Assembly (NCBI RefSeq): GCF_012103215.1
Contig: NZ_JAAVNE010000005.1
Coordinates: 62,001 to 126,000, forward strand
Origin: Falsiroseomonas selenitidurans
GTDB lineage: Bacteria; Pseudomonadota; Alphaproteobacteria; Acetobacterales; Acetobacteraceae
Reading direction: 5' to 3'
Length of the DNA stretch: 64,000 nucleotides
Shown: positions 32,272 through 41,053 of the stretch, piece by piece
Layout of the letters: every line of letters begins with the position of its first letter
How positions within the stretch are numbered: the first letter of the stretch is position 1
Notes under the pieces: generated by a model
What the model saw: the letters and a program-made list of their open reading frames with translations, nothing else
What the model was told of the DNA's origin: nothing
The model's database searches: none
Position numbers and translations under genes: made by a program

Positions 32272-35153
32272 CCTCGATCACATTCCCCGACACCGGCGAC
32301 ACCTATAGCGATGACGGCTCCTCCAGCCGCGACATGCAGAATGGTGGCCATCGGCGGTGGCTGCTGGAGATGCTGCGCAACCTCATCGCCTATCAGAGCG
32401 GCAGCCTGGCCGTGGCCAGCCAGCAGGCCGTCGCCGCAGACAAGGCGTCCGTCGCCTCGATGCGGGCCGCCATCGAGGCCGCCCAGGCCGGCATCACCGT
32501 TGGCAGCACGCAGAGCCTCGCCTATCCGGCGGTGGTGCAGAACCTGGTGACGGCCAGTGATGTGGTCGCCGCCTGCGTCTACGACACGCGGCAGGACAGC
32601 GATGGCGGCGCCTGGACCGAGCAATGCCGGAACACGAGCTGGTACCAGGAGGCGCTGAACATCGCCGGCCTGCGTGGCGCCCGGCGCGCCTTCCCGCGCG
32701 TCGCCATCCTGCTACTGCGCGCCACCGCGCCCTGCACGCTGCTGGTCCATGATGCGCTCGACCTCGACCCGGTGACCGGCGTGCCGCGGCTCTGGCGCGC
32801 CTGGGGCGGCGTCGCCGGCGCCCTCCTTGACGGCACCGGCACCGCGGTCTTCGCGCTCCATGGCCGCCTGTGGGTCTGCACCTCGACCGGCCTCCACACA
32901 CTTGACCTGCCGGGCGATCGCGCCACCCGGCGCGACGGCACCGACCTGCGGGGCTGGAGCGCCGGCCTCGCTTCCGCCGGCACCTACGCCTTCGCGAATG
33001 CCAGCGGCGCCATTGGCGCGGCCGCGGCCGCCAGCGTGCATGCGCGCGTGCTCCCGGGCGCGCCGCTCGACCCCGCCAGCGGCCTGCCGATCCCGACGAC
33101 CCTCGTCGGCACGGGCGCCGGCGCGGCGGTGATCCATGCGAGCGGCTTCGTCGCGCAGATCACGCGCGGCGGCGGCTTCGCGCGGGGGGTGATCGTCCAT
33201 GACAATCGGATCTGGCTTTCCGCCGGATCCGGACCGCTGCTGGCGACCGGCCCGATGCCCTATGCCGCCAGCCTCGCCGATACCGGCTGGCGCCAGGGGG
33301 TCTACACCAATACCTCCTCCATCGTGCAGCCGGCCGGGGCGACGACCTTCGCCGGCATGGCCCCGGGCGTCGTCGGCAGCACGACCACGACCTTCCTGGC
33401 CGAGGACGAGATCAATCCGGATGCCGGCATGGTCGCCTATGTCCGCACCTTCTTCGCCACCGGATGGCTGCCGGGCGATGCGCGGCTGGCCATCCTGAAT
33501 GACAGCGCCATCGGCGGCATCGCCGGCGCCACGCCCTTTGCCGATGACGGCGCCTCCGCCACCGCCTGGACCCTCGGCACCGGCTGGACGCATGACGCGG
33601 GCAGCACCGAATTCGACCACGCCGCCGGCAGCACCGCGCCACTGGATCTCGCCATTTCCGGCCTGACCAGCGGTTCGGACTACCTGCTGCGCCTCACCGT
33701 CGCGAATGTCACCGCCGGCTCGCTGTCGGTGAACCTGCTCGGCACGAACGGCGAGACCGGCGATCTGACCATCACCGCGAGCGGCGAGGCCCTTGTCCAG
33801 TTCACCGCCTCGGCTGCCTCCGAGACGCTCCGTCTGACGCCGAGCAGCGCCTTCGACGGGTCGGTCGGGGGCGTACAGATCGACCTGGCCGTGCCGGATC
33901 GCAGCAAGACGGGCAAGGGCCTGAGCATCGTCGGCACCCTGACCCGCACCCCGGTGGAGGCCGGCGCTGAGCTCGCCTGCTGGTCGGGATGGTCGGCCAG
34001 CAACTACCTGGAGCGCCGCCTCAACCCGGCTGAAGTAAAGTTTCTTGTTTTTTGGTTCAAGGGCAGCGACTTCACCGGCGCCTTCCAATGCGCGAGCGAT
34101 GTCAGCAACCCGCGCATCTCCATGACCTCCGTTTCCAACCGGCCTCGCCTGGCCCTGATCGGCACCGGTGGCAGCGTGACGGTGGACAGCCTCAGCATGC
34201 TCAACACCGGCGGCTGGGCTTGCGTCGTGGGTGTGCTGCGCGGGGATGCGCTGGAAGTGTGGGTAAATGGCCGGCTGGAGGCGACCGGCTCCGCCGCCGG
34301 CATCGGCTCGATGGCCAACACTGCCGCCGTGCTGCGTATCGGCCGCAACGTCACCAATGCCGCGGCCAGCAACGGCGCCTTCGCGCTGCTGCGCATCGGC
34401 GCCACCGCCCCCAGCCCCGCCCAGATCGCCCGCCTCTACCGCGACGAGCGGGCGCTGTTCGAGCCGGGCGCGGCCTGCACGATCGGCGGCACCTTCAACA
34501 CGGTGAACGCCGCCGCCTGGTCGGAGACGAGCCGGCAGCACGCCATCGCGACGCTCGGTGGCGTCAGCGTCTTTGCCGGCCTCCGCCGGGTGGAGTTCCT
34601 CGACAGCGTCAGCGGTGGTGCCGCCATCGCCTCGAGCAATGTCCGCGGCCTGGCGATGGAGGGCGGCGTGATGGCGCTGGCCACGACTGCCAATGGCGGC
34701 GTGCGGCGTGAGGCCATTCTCGGCCTGGACCGCATGCCGGCCGCCCCGGTGCTGTCCGGCCGCCGCCGCGTGCTCCGCGCCAGCGGCGTCACCACCGATG
34801 CCACGCCGCTGATCCTCTCCCCGCGCATCCTGATCGGGGAGCGCGAGACGATGGTGGTGCGGGCCCGGATCCTCGGGCGCGTCGCCGGCGCCAGCGACAC
34901 CGAGCGCCTGACCTATGAACGCCGCGCCACCTATCACCGCCCGGCCGGCGGCGATGTCGCCGCGCCGGCGGTGCAGAGCCTTGGCACCGACACCGAGACC
35001 ACCGCCGGAGCCGATGCCACGCTGGTGCGGGACACGGCCTCGCAGACCGGCGCGGTGCAGGTCACCGGCGTCGCCGGCACGCGGATCGCCTGGTCGGCCG
35101 AGTTGGAGGTCCTGCGCCTCTCCGAAATCACGCAGTACGAGGATGTCGCCTGA
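32268..35153 (+). CDS. Receptor-binding / tail fibre protein with LamG-like domain
   Basis: 961 aa starting with TTG at 32268, overlapping the previous stop; GGAGGAGG lies 5 nt upstream. The N-terminus has a short helical attachment region. Residues about 560-735 form a concanavalin/LamG-like jelly roll (WSGWSASNYLERRL, FQCASDVSNPRISM, DALEVWVNGRLEATGS, LRIGRNV), which in phages binds surface glycans. The C-terminus is beta-rich. It likely recognises the host. One 30-bp AT-rich patch (34031-34063, coding VKFLVFWF) stands out from its GC-rich surroundings. Confidence 0.75.
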   Translation: MTSITFPDTGDTYSDDGSSSRDMQNGGHRRWLLEMLRNLIAYQSGSLAVASQQAVAADKASVASMRAAIEAAQAGITVGSTQSLAYPAVVQNLVTASDVVAACVYDTRQDSDGGAWTEQCRNTSWYQEALNIAGLRGARRAFPRVAILLLRATAPCTLLVHDALDLDPVTGVPRLWRAWGGVAGALLDGTGTAVFALHGRLWVCTSTGLHTLDLPGDRATRRDGTDLRGWSAGLASAGTYAFANASGAIGAAAAASVHARVLPGAPLDPASGLPIPTTLVGTGAGAAVIHASGFVAQITRGGGFARGVIVHDNRIWLSAGSGPLLATGPMPYAASLADTGWRQGVYTNTSSIVQPAGATTFAGMAPGVVGSTTTTFLAEDEINPDAGMVAYVRTFFATGWLPGDARLAILNDSAIGGIAGATPFADDGASATAWTLGTGWTHDAGSTEFDHAAGSTAPLDLAISGLTSGSDYLLRLTVANVTAGSLSVNLLGTNGETGDLTITASGEALVQFTASAASETLRLTPSSAFDGSVGGVQIDLAVPDRSKTGKGLSIVGTLTRTPVEAGAELACWSGWSASNYLERRLNPAEVKFLVFWFKGSDFTGAFQCASDVSNPRISMTSVSNRPRLALIGTGGSVTVDSLSMLNTGGWACVVGVLRGDALEVWVNGRLEATGSAAGIGSMANTAAVLRIGRNVTNAAASNGAFALLRIGATAPSPAQIARLYRDERALFEPGAACTIGGTFNTVNAAAWSETSRQHAIATLGGVSVFAGLRRVEFLDSVSGGAAIASSNVRGLAMEGGVMALATTANGGVRREAILGLDRMPAAPVLSGRRRVLRASGVTTDATPLILSPRILIGERETMVVRARILGRVAGASDTERLTYERRATYHRPAGGDVAAPAVQSLGTDTETTAGADATLVRDTASQTGAVQVTGVAGTRIAWSAELEVLRLSEITQYEDVA

Positions 35154-35926
35154 TGCTCGCCGCCGACATGCTGCCGGCCACCTATGGCAATGGGCGGTAC
35201 CTGCGCCGCTGGTCCCTGATCGGCGGCCGGCCGCGCTGCATCCTGCCGCCGCTGATGCTGGCCGAGGCGACGCCGGCCGAGCTCGGCGCCGTGGCGGCGG
35301 AGAATGCCCGCCTGCACGCCCTGCTGGAGGCTGCCGAGGCGGTGGAGGCGGCGCAGTCCCGCATCGCTGCCGGCGCCGCCGTGCCGGAGGATCAGGTCCT
35401 GCTGGACGGCGCCGACGCTGCCACGCTGGCCCTGGTCACTCTGCGCGCCGGGGACGCATCGGCCGAGCCCGTGGCGCTGGCGCTGCTGGATCCGCAGGAC
35501 CAGGTGGTGCAGGTGGTCGCCGTTGATGCGGGCTGGGCGCCGGTGCCGCCGCTGCGCGCCGTGCCGGCCGCGCCCGGGGCGCGGATCGGCGGACACTACG
35601 CCGATGGCGTGTTCACGCCGCCCGCGACGCCCGGCCCGGTGCCGCCAGAGGTGACGCTGCGCCAGCTTCTCCTGGCACTGGTGGCGCAGGGCTGGATCAC
35701 CGAGGCGGAGGCCCTGGCCGCAGCGCGGACCGGCGAACTGCCCGGCAGCCTTGCCGCCATGCTGCCGGGCCTCTCTGCGGCCGAGCAGTTTGCCCTGCGC
35801 CTGACCTGGGCGGCCATGTACTCGGCCGAGCGCGCAAGCCCGGTCTGGGACCTGTTCATCGGCGCCGGCGTGGCCACCGCCGACCAGGTGGATGCGCTGT
35901 TCCGCGCCGCGGCCGAGGTGGCGTGA
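35153..35926 (+). CDS. Tail-associated hypothetical protein
   Basis: 257 aa, starting on the last base of the fibre gene. Residues 20-30 (RRWSLIGGRPRCIL) and a central variable part precede a conserved-looking C-terminal segment (LRQLLLALVAQGWITEAE, LTWAAMYSAERASPVWD, ATADQVDALFRAAAEVA). The layout is compatible with a fibre chaperone or a minor tail protein. No enzymatic motif. Confidence 0.6.
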   Translation: MLAADMLPATYGNGRYLRRWSLIGGRPRCILPPLMLAEATPAELGAVAAENARLHALLEAAEAVEAAQSRIAAGAAVPEDQVLLDGADAATLALVTLRAGDASAEPVALALLDPQDQVVQVVAVDAGWAPVPPLRAVPAAPGARIGGHYADGVFTPPATPGPVPPEVTLRQLLLALVAQGWITEAEALAAARTGELPGSLAAMLPGLSAAEQFALRLTWAAMYSAERASPVWDLFIGAGVATADQVDALFRAAAEVA

Positions 35927-36345
35927 TGACCACGGCGGAGGCGACCCGGGGCCTGCCCGACTGGGCGAAGCTCTTTCTCCCGATGCTGCTCACCCTGCTC
36001 CTCGGCGGCACCGCCTGGCTGGTGCAATGGGGAGAGATGCGCCAGGCCCGGAAGCAGGACCAGGCGGCGATCGCCAGCCTGCAGCAGCAGATCGGGGCGC
36101 TGGTGCAGCGCGTGGATGCCTATGCGGCCTCGACCCTGACCATCACCGAGCAGCAGCGCAGCGACGATCGGCGCCTCTCCGGCCTGGAGAGCGAGACGGC
36201 GGTCGCGCGCGGCGCCTCCGCGCTCATTGCCGCCCAGATCGGCGAGATGCGCGCCATCCTGCAGGGGCTGCGCGACGAGACGCAGATGCTGCGCCGTGCC
36301 TTGGAGACGCGGCAGCGCAGCGCGCTGCCCATGGATCCGGCCTGA
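35926..36345 (+). CDS. Membrane-anchored coiled-coil protein of the lysis cassette
   Basis: 139 aa with one N-terminal membrane segment (about residues 16-32, LFLPMLLTLLLGGTAWLV), followed by about 100 residues of coiled coil (QAAIASLQQQIGALVQRVDA). It begins the lysis cassette, just after the tail genes. The topology suits an inner-membrane spanin or a holin partner; an outer-membrane lipoprotein partner was not found. Starts by 1-nt overlap with the previous gene. Confidence 0.6.
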   Translation: MTTAEATRGLPDWAKLFLPMLLTLLLGGTAWLVQWGEMRQARKQDQAAIASLQQQIGALVQRVDAYAASTLTITEQQRSDDRRLSGLESETAVARGASALIAAQIGEMRAILQGLRDETQMLRRALETRQRSALPMDPA

Positions 36346-36352
36346 GCCGGTT

Positions 36353-36373
36353 GCTGCCGGCCCCGCCGGCAGC
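36353..36373 (+). other. Perfect RNA hairpin in the lysis cassette
   Basis: GCTGCCGGC (36353-36361) and GCCGGCAGC (36365-36373) form a 9-bp stem with a CCC loop, in the 76 bp between two lysis genes. No U-tract follows, so it may act as an RNA stabiliser or attenuator rather than a terminator. Confidence 0.45.
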
Positions 36374-36421
36374 CTGAACCCGCGCCGCCCGGGCAAGGCG
36401 GCACCACCAAAGGAGATCATC

Positions 36422-36868
36422 ATGGACTGGACGAACGTCGTTCTGACGTTGCTGACGGCTGTCCTGCTGCCGCTCGCGGGCGTGTGGGTGCAGCGCTACG
36501 TGGCCGATGCGCGTCTGGCGCAGTGGTCGCAGGGCGCGCTGGCGGCCGCGGGCCGCGTTGCCATCGCGGTCGAGGCGGCCCGCCGCCGCAGCCCCGACAC
36601 GCCGATCGACGCCCTGCTGCGCATCGAGGTGGCGGCCGAGGCCGAGCGCTTCTTGCGCGCCTATGCCCAGACGGCCCGCCAGCTCCGCGCCACGGCGGAG
36701 GATGCGGCAAGCCGCATCCAGGGGGAGGCGGGGCGGATGCTGCTGGCCGCCGGCCCGCCGCCGGTGATCGGCGAACTGAGTGCCATCCGGCCGGATGAGG
36801 GCCTGGCCATCGCCGTCGCGGAGCAGGTTGCGACGCGCCTGCGTCCGGCGCCGGAGCCGGCACAGTGA
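36422..36868 (+). CDS. Putative holin (single TM, LLH-like)
   Basis: 148 aa preceded by AAAGGAGAT with ideal spacing. One N-terminal membrane helix (NVVLTLLTAVLLPLAGVWVQ) is followed by a long amphipathic helical region (ARRRSPDTPIDALLRIEVAAE). The architecture resembles Holin_LLH proteins, and it directly precedes and overlaps the endolysin by 4 nt. Holins permeabilise the inner membrane to release or activate the endolysin. Confidence 0.65.
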   Translation: MDWTNVVLTLLTAVLLPLAGVWVQRYVADARLAQWSQGALAAAGRVAIAVEAARRRSPDTPIDALLRIEVAAEAERFLRAYAQTARQLRATAEDAASRIQGEAGRMLLAAGPPPVIGELSAIRPDEGLAIAVAEQVATRLRPAPEPAQ

Positions 36869-37371
36869 AGGCGCTGGCCCGCCTTCTCGGCTGGCTGGGG
36901 TGGCGGCAGGAGCCGGCCCAGCCAGCCGCCCATACCGCTGCCGCACAGGCCATCGCGCCCGCTCCGGCGCCGCTGGCGGCGCCTGCCACAGCCGTGGCGC
37001 CGGAACTGCTGACGCCGCGCGACCTGGAGCGTCTGCGCGGCGTCCACCCGGACCTGGTGCGCGTCATCCGACGGGCCCGGCGCGACGCCGCGTTCTTCGT
37101 GATCGAGGGCGTCCGCTCGGCGGAGCGCCAGCGTGTCCTTGTCGCCGGCGGCGCCAGCCGGACCCAGAACAGCCGGCACCTGACCGGCCATGCCGTGGAT
37201 CTCGGCCCGATCCCTCTCGACTGGCAGAACATCGACAGCTTTCGGGCGATTGCCCGGGTCGTGCAAGCCGCGGCAGAGGCTGAGGGCGTCTCGATCCGCT
37301 GGGGCGGCTCCTTCACCGGGTTCTTCGACGGGCCCCACTTCGAGCTGACATGGGCCGCCTATCCGGTGTGA
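36865..37371 (+). CDS. M15-family peptidase endolysin
   Basis: 168 aa from a GTG at 36865. An alanine/proline-rich linker precedes a VanY/M15 zinc peptidase domain: His105 and Asp112 in SRHLTGHAVDLG and the third ligand His158 in FDGPHFELTW. Such enzymes (as in phage T5) cut the L-Ala-D-Glu or D-Ala bonds of peptidoglycan. A weakly hydrophobic, tryptophan-rich N-terminus (KALARLLGWLGW) is not a clear signal peptide, so release probably depends on the preceding holin. Last gene of the prophage transcription unit. Confidence 0.88.
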   Translation: MKALARLLGWLGWRQEPAQPAAHTAAAQAIAPAPAPLAAPATAVAPELLTPRDLERLRGVHPDLVRVIRRARRDAAFFVIEGVRSAERQRVLVAGGASRTQNSRHLTGHAVDLGPIPLDWQNIDSFRAIARVVQAAAEAEGVSIRWGGSFTGFFDGPHFELTWAAYPV

Positions 37372-37429
37372 CGCGCTCCTTCGGACAGGAGAGGGACCGA
37401 CCACGAACCTGCTGGGGCGCTGCGCTCGC

Positions 37430-37810
37430 CTATTCGGCGAGGGCCGAGAGTTCGGCGGCCCAGGCGACGTAGACCGCGCTTGAACGATCACCGACGGGCA
37501 GACGCTTTGCGCCACGGCTTCGGGCGTTGGGCCTGCTGATCCGCGGGCCATTGTACTTGCGAAAGAGCAGGGAACGCTTGTCACCATCCTTGATCGCGGT
37601 CTGCAGAGCTGATTCAAGGTCGAGCGCGTCATCCTGCAGCATCTCCGCCGCGAGGACGACGAGATGCGGCATTTTCACACCCCGGTAAGCCGCTTGGCGA
37701 TTGGTGACGTTGCTGGTGTAGCCAACGATGTATTCGCGCACATCTGGCGAGCGTGCGATCGCCCGGATGGTGGCCAGGTAACGCTCCAACTGCCGCGCGG
37801 TTTGGGTCAC
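37430..37810 (-). CDS. 126-aa protein, possible divergent GIY-YIG fold (copy 1)
   Basis: The GTG at 37810 has GGAG 7 nt upstream and matches the GTG start of its paralogue at 57660; both are exactly 126 aa. Conserved positions are REYIVGYTSN, RQAAYRGVKMPHLVVLAAEM, LDLESALQ and SSAVYVAWA. A YIVGY strand followed by Arg, a PHLVVL strand and a Glu-bearing helix is the order of a GIY-YIG nuclease core, but this is an inference from pattern only. The two copies are direct repeats bracketing the hipA, methylase, CRISPR and RTX block. Confidence 0.7.
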   Translation of the reverse strand: MTQTARQLERYLATIRAIARSPDVREYIVGYTSNVTNRQAAYRGVKMPHLVVLAAEMLQDDALDLESALQTAIKDGDKRSLLFRKYNGPRISRPNARSRGAKRLPVGDRSSAVYVAWAAELSALAE

Positions 37811-37956
37811 TGCAATTCTCCAGGATCAGCGCAGCAGAGCCCGGAAACGTTACGGGGACAAGGCGGCCAGCTGCGCAACACCGCAGCGGCTCGGGGGCGA
37901 GGCTCGGGACTGGTTGAGGGAGCCCAACGCCGCCCCTGACCGGTCGGCGGGCGCGG

Positions 37957-38265
37957 TCAGTCCTCCTCCCCAGATGGCGACCCGGCCGCCTCCTTCCGCA
38001 CCACGAAGCCGACCTGATAGCCGAAAGGCTTGCCGATCTTGGCCAGCGTCTCCGCGGTGGGATTGGCCGTTCCGGCTTCCAGCTCCACGATCAGGCGCCG
38101 CGTCACTTTGAAGGTCTGCGCGAAGCGGGCCTGGGTCATGCCCAGCGCCTGCCGCATGCGCTGGACGGCCTGGCTCCACTCCAGGCCGCCGGCGGCAATG
38201 TCCTCGTTCAGCGCAACGCGCAGGGCAACCCGTTCGTCGGCGGAGGGCCGCTTAACGCGGGGCAC
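37957..38265 (-). CDS. hipB: HipB-like antitoxin / XRE regulator
   Basis: 102 aa with an XRE helix-turn-helix: AVQRMRQALGMTQARFAQTF, VTRRLIVELEAGTANP, TLAKIGKPFGYQVGF. It follows the toxin gene hipA with a 14-nt overlap. HipB proteins bind HipA and repress the operon. The antitoxin is downstream of the toxin, the reverse of the E. coli hipBA order. Confidence 0.85.
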   Translation of the reverse strand: MPRVKRPSADERVALRVALNEDIAAGGLEWSQAVQRMRQALGMTQARFAQTFKVTRRLIVELEAGTANPTAETLAKIGKPFGYQVGFVVRKEAAGSPSGEED

Positions 38266-39613
38266 GGGTTCGCCTCCGGCCCAGGGTCGCCAGTGCGTCC
38301 GCCTGCTGGTCGCAGAAGCCCATGGCGCGCTCGATGACCGGCTCCGGCACCCCCATCCCGCGGGCGAGTTCCGGCATTCGGCGCAGCGTGTCCGCCTTGC
38401 TCGCCAGGATCTCCATCAGGACCTCGGCGTCCAGCGCCGGCACGAGACCGGCCGCCACGCGGCAAACCTCCTGCCAGTCGGGCTTCAGGTCCCGGCTCAC
38501 GCCGCCCTGAGGCCTCATGCACCGCCAGGTGGTGGAGCGGGCGATCCCGGCGGAGTCCAGACGCATGGGGCAGAAATCGTAGAGCGGCGTCAGCCGCACA
38601 CCGCCATCGGCAGCTTTCTGAAGCGCCGTGTTCCGCCCGTGATTGTCCGGGTTGCCGAGCGCGAGGTTCAGCACATCCCGGAGCAGATACTCCGTCGCCT
38701 CGGCCGCCGGATCGTCGCAGCAGGCCTGGATGACGCCCAGATAGGCCTCGTGGGAGGCCTGATGGCCGAAGGCGGCAACACCCGCGGCAGCGACGATGCT
38801 CTCCTGCCCAAGACGCACCACGCGGCCATCCGCAATCTCCCGGTCGAACCGCGGGATGAACAACGTGCCGTGGCGATGCCGGAGCGGCCGGGCGCACCGA
38901 AGGCCGAAGGCGCGGGCCAGTTCCAGATAGGGGGCCTCGGCGGCCAGGATGAGCCTGGTGTCCTCGCCCTTGTCGCCGACCCATTTGATGATGGCGTGGC
39001 CGGTGGCCTGGTCGTCCGGCACCATCGGGTCCGGCAGCCATCGGCCCGCCGCGTTGCGGGTCATCAGCAGCTTGGGCCAGGCGCCCTGGACGCCGCTGGA
39101 GCCGGAGGCCACGGCAGCGAAGTCGCGCGCGTATTCCTGGAGCGCGTCAGCCCGCTCGAACATCTCGTCCAGCGTCAGGCCCGGGTGGGCGTGGGCCTGC
39201 TTCACGCGCTTCCGCTCGGCGTCCCAGGCCTGCCGGAGGCGGATATTGCCGATCGGGTCCCCGGCCGCGCGCAGCAGCAGAGGTGCGTCACAGGAAGGAG
39301 CATGCTGGTGGAGCCCCAGCACCCCGGCCAGAACCTTGCGGGCGTGGCCCTGGGGTAGCAGGTCCAGCAGGAAGGGCGGCCAGGTCTTGAAGCTGTGGAG
39401 TTCGAGGGAGGGCGGGAGCCGGACGCTCAAGGCCTGCCAGCCACGGACGCGGCCCGTGAAATCCGGGTCGGTCGCGAACACCCAGGCGTCGTCATAGACA
39501 AGCTTGCTTGGCCCCTGCCAACCCTGGTCGGGATCGCTGAGGGTCAGCTGGGCCGCGTCGTTCCATCGACCGCCGGCGTGGACCTGAAGGTGCAGTTCCC
39601 TGGACTTCGCCAT
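38252..39613 (-). CDS. hipA: HipA-family serine/threonine kinase toxin
   Basis: 453 aa. N-terminal HipA_N region ends near FLLDLLPQGHARK; the kinase part has SGVQGAWPKLLM (ATP-binding loop), IIKWVGDKGED, LFIPRFDRE, the catalytic NLALGNPDNHGRNTAL and the metal-binding YDFCPM. HipA in E. coli phosphorylates glutamyl-tRNA synthetase and induces persistence; the target of this homologue is unknown. AATACG-N13-CGTATT lies 20 nt upstream as a likely operator. Confidence 0.9.
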   Translation of the reverse strand: MAKSRELHLQVHAGGRWNDAAQLTLSDPDQGWQGPSKLVYDDAWVFATDPDFTGRVRGWQALSVRLPPSLELHSFKTWPPFLLDLLPQGHARKVLAGVLGLHQHAPSCDAPLLLRAAGDPIGNIRLRQAWDAERKRVKQAHAHPGLTLDEMFERADALQEYARDFAAVASGSSGVQGAWPKLLMTRNAAGRWLPDPMVPDDQATGHAIIKWVGDKGEDTRLILAAEAPYLELARAFGLRCARPLRHRHGTLFIPRFDREIADGRVVRLGQESIVAAAGVAAFGHQASHEAYLGVIQACCDDPAAEATEYLLRDVLNLALGNPDNHGRNTALQKAADGGVRLTPLYDFCPMRLDSAGIARSTTWRCMRPQGGVSRDLKPDWQEVCRVAAGLVPALDAEVLMEILASKADTLRRMPELARGMGVPEPVIERAMGFCDQQADALATLGRRRTRAPR

Positions 39614-39632
39614 GTGTTCCTTTTAGCGCGCA

Positions 39633-39657
39633 AATACGGGCACAATCCACTCGTATT
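39633..39657. promoter_or_regulatory. Inverted repeat upstream of hipA
   Basis: AATACG (39633-39638) and CGTATT (39652-39657) form an inverted repeat with a 13-bp spacer, 20 bp before the hipA start and in an AT-richer stretch. Its size and position fit the operator of a dimeric HipB-type regulator. Confidence 0.5.
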
Positions 39658-39767
39658 GGCCCCTTTAGGGTCCACAGGGCATTCAGCACGCTGGCTATCG
39701 GCCCCATCCGCGCCAGGCAGCAGGGGGGCGGGTCGAGCCCGCGTCGCTTTTGCCGCGGCGAGGGCAG

Positions 39768-40004
39768 CTAATCGGACCGGACGCCGAGTTGCGCATCCGG
39801 AACCTGCGCCAACGCGGCGACGGCCTCGGTGAGGCAGGCCGCCGGCAGGGCAGGGGACAGGGTGGCCGCTGCCGCCTCCCGCAGCGCCTGCTCCGGCGGC
39901 AGACCCGTCGCCAGTGCCGCGCGCCGGCTGACCAGCAGCCGCGGCCAGGCCTGGATCAGCCAGGTCGGCGCAGGTGAGGGCGGCTCGGGCTCTCCCATCA
40001 TCAT
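39768..40004 (-). CDS. Small hypothetical protein (78 aa)
   Basis: An alanine- and leucine-rich helical protein (LIQAWPRLLVSRRAALATGL, then ALREAAAATLSPALPA). CGGAG lies just before two ATG repeats that give several alternative starts. No family recognised. It lies between hipA and the divergent methylase gene and could be spurious, though codon use looks coding. Confidence 0.4.
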   Translation of the reverse strand: MMMGEPEPPSPAPTWLIQAWPRLLVSRRAALATGLPPEQALREAAAATLSPALPAACLTEAVAALAQVPDAQLGVRSD

Positions 40005-40140
40005 CTCCGTCTTCCGACCCGTCTCGGGGTGCGGGGGTCAGGCAGTTGCCGCTGCCCGAACCGCGTGGGGTGAACCACGCACGGATGAACCGCCCCGCCA
40101 CCTCCGCGCGGAGGCAGGGGCAATAGAACAAAGAGCGAAC

Positions 40141-40944
40141 ATGGAGTCGAGTCCGATCTCCGCCGTGCCCGTCGAGCCGGCGGCCCCCTATCTCGGCGGC
40201 AAGCGCATCCTGGCGCGCCGCATCATCGCCCGCCTGGCCGAGATTCCGCACGCCACCTATGCCGAGCCCTTCGTCGGCATGGGCGGCGTCTTCCTCCGCC
40301 GACCCTTCCGCGCCCGCGCGGAGGTGATCAACGACATCTCCACCGACGTCGCCAACCTCTTCCGCATCCTCCAGCGCCACTATGTGCAGCTGATGGACAC
40401 GCTCCGCTGGCAGGTCACCAGCCGCGCCGAGTTCGAGCGGCTGAAGGCCGCCGCGCCGGACACGCTGACCGACCTGGAGCGCGCGGCCCGCTTCCTCTAC
40501 CTCCAGCGCACCACTTTCGGCGGCAAGGTCGAGGGGCGGAGTTTCGGCGTGAACCCGGTTGCCTCGGCCCGCTTCGATGTGACGAAGCTGGGCCCGGCGC
40601 TGGAGGCGATCCACGACCGCCTGGCTGGCGTGGTGATCGAACGGCTGCCCTATGCCGATTTCCTCCGGCGCTACGACCGGCCGGGGACCCTGTTCTACCT
40701 CGACCCGCCCTACTTCGACTGCGAGGGCGACTATGGGCCGGGCGTCTTTGGCCGCGAGGATTTCGAACGCCTGGCGGAGCTCCTGGCCGGCCTGCAGGGG
40801 CGCTTCCTGCTCTCGATCAACGACCGCCCGGAAATCCGCAGGATCTTCCGGCGCTTCGCCATCGAGGAGGTGCCAGTGCGCTACCAGATCAGCGGCGGGG
40901 GAGGGACGCTGGCGCGGGAGCTGTTGGTGGCGACGGCGCGCTGA
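40141..40944 (+). CDS. D12-class N6-adenine DNA methyltransferase (Dam-like)
   Basis: 267 aa with all D12 motifs: AAPYLGGKRILARRI (AdoMet loop), YAEPFVGMGGVFLRRP (motif I), EVINDISTDVANLFR, and the catalytic LFYLDPPYFDCEGDYG (DPPY at 188-191). It transfers a methyl group to adenine N6. No restriction gene is next to it, so it is an orphan methylase, common in prophages, where it protects phage DNA or alters gene expression. It starts 110 bp before cas3 in the same direction; no strong terminator separates them. Confidence 0.92.
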   Translation: MESSPISAVPVEPAAPYLGGKRILARRIIARLAEIPHATYAEPFVGMGGVFLRRPFRARAEVINDISTDVANLFRILQRHYVQLMDTLRWQVTSRAEFERLKAAAPDTLTDLERAARFLYLQRTTFGGKVEGRSFGVNPVASARFDVTKLGPALEAIHDRLAGVVIERLPYADFLRRYDRPGTLFYLDPPYFDCEGDYGPGVFGREDFERLAELLAGLQGRFLLSINDRPEIRRIFRRFAIEEVPVRYQISGGGGTLARELLVATAR

Positions 40945-41053
40945 GACAAAGGGGCGCGGCCCGGAAATGTAACACAGTTGAATTGATGCCGGTTGTCGGT
41001 GTCTCGCTGCCGGGCAACACTCCTACTCGACCATAGGAGCGGGAGGGATCCGC

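Noticed and set aside
32712..34937. 741-codon minus-strand frame opposite the tail fibre gene
   Set aside because: Shadow of the receptor-binding gene; no start signal and no domain.
37430..37810. Confident annotation as a GIY-YIG endonuclease
   Set aside because: The order of motifs is suggestive, but the canonical GIY and YIG triplets are not both present; kept only as a possibility.
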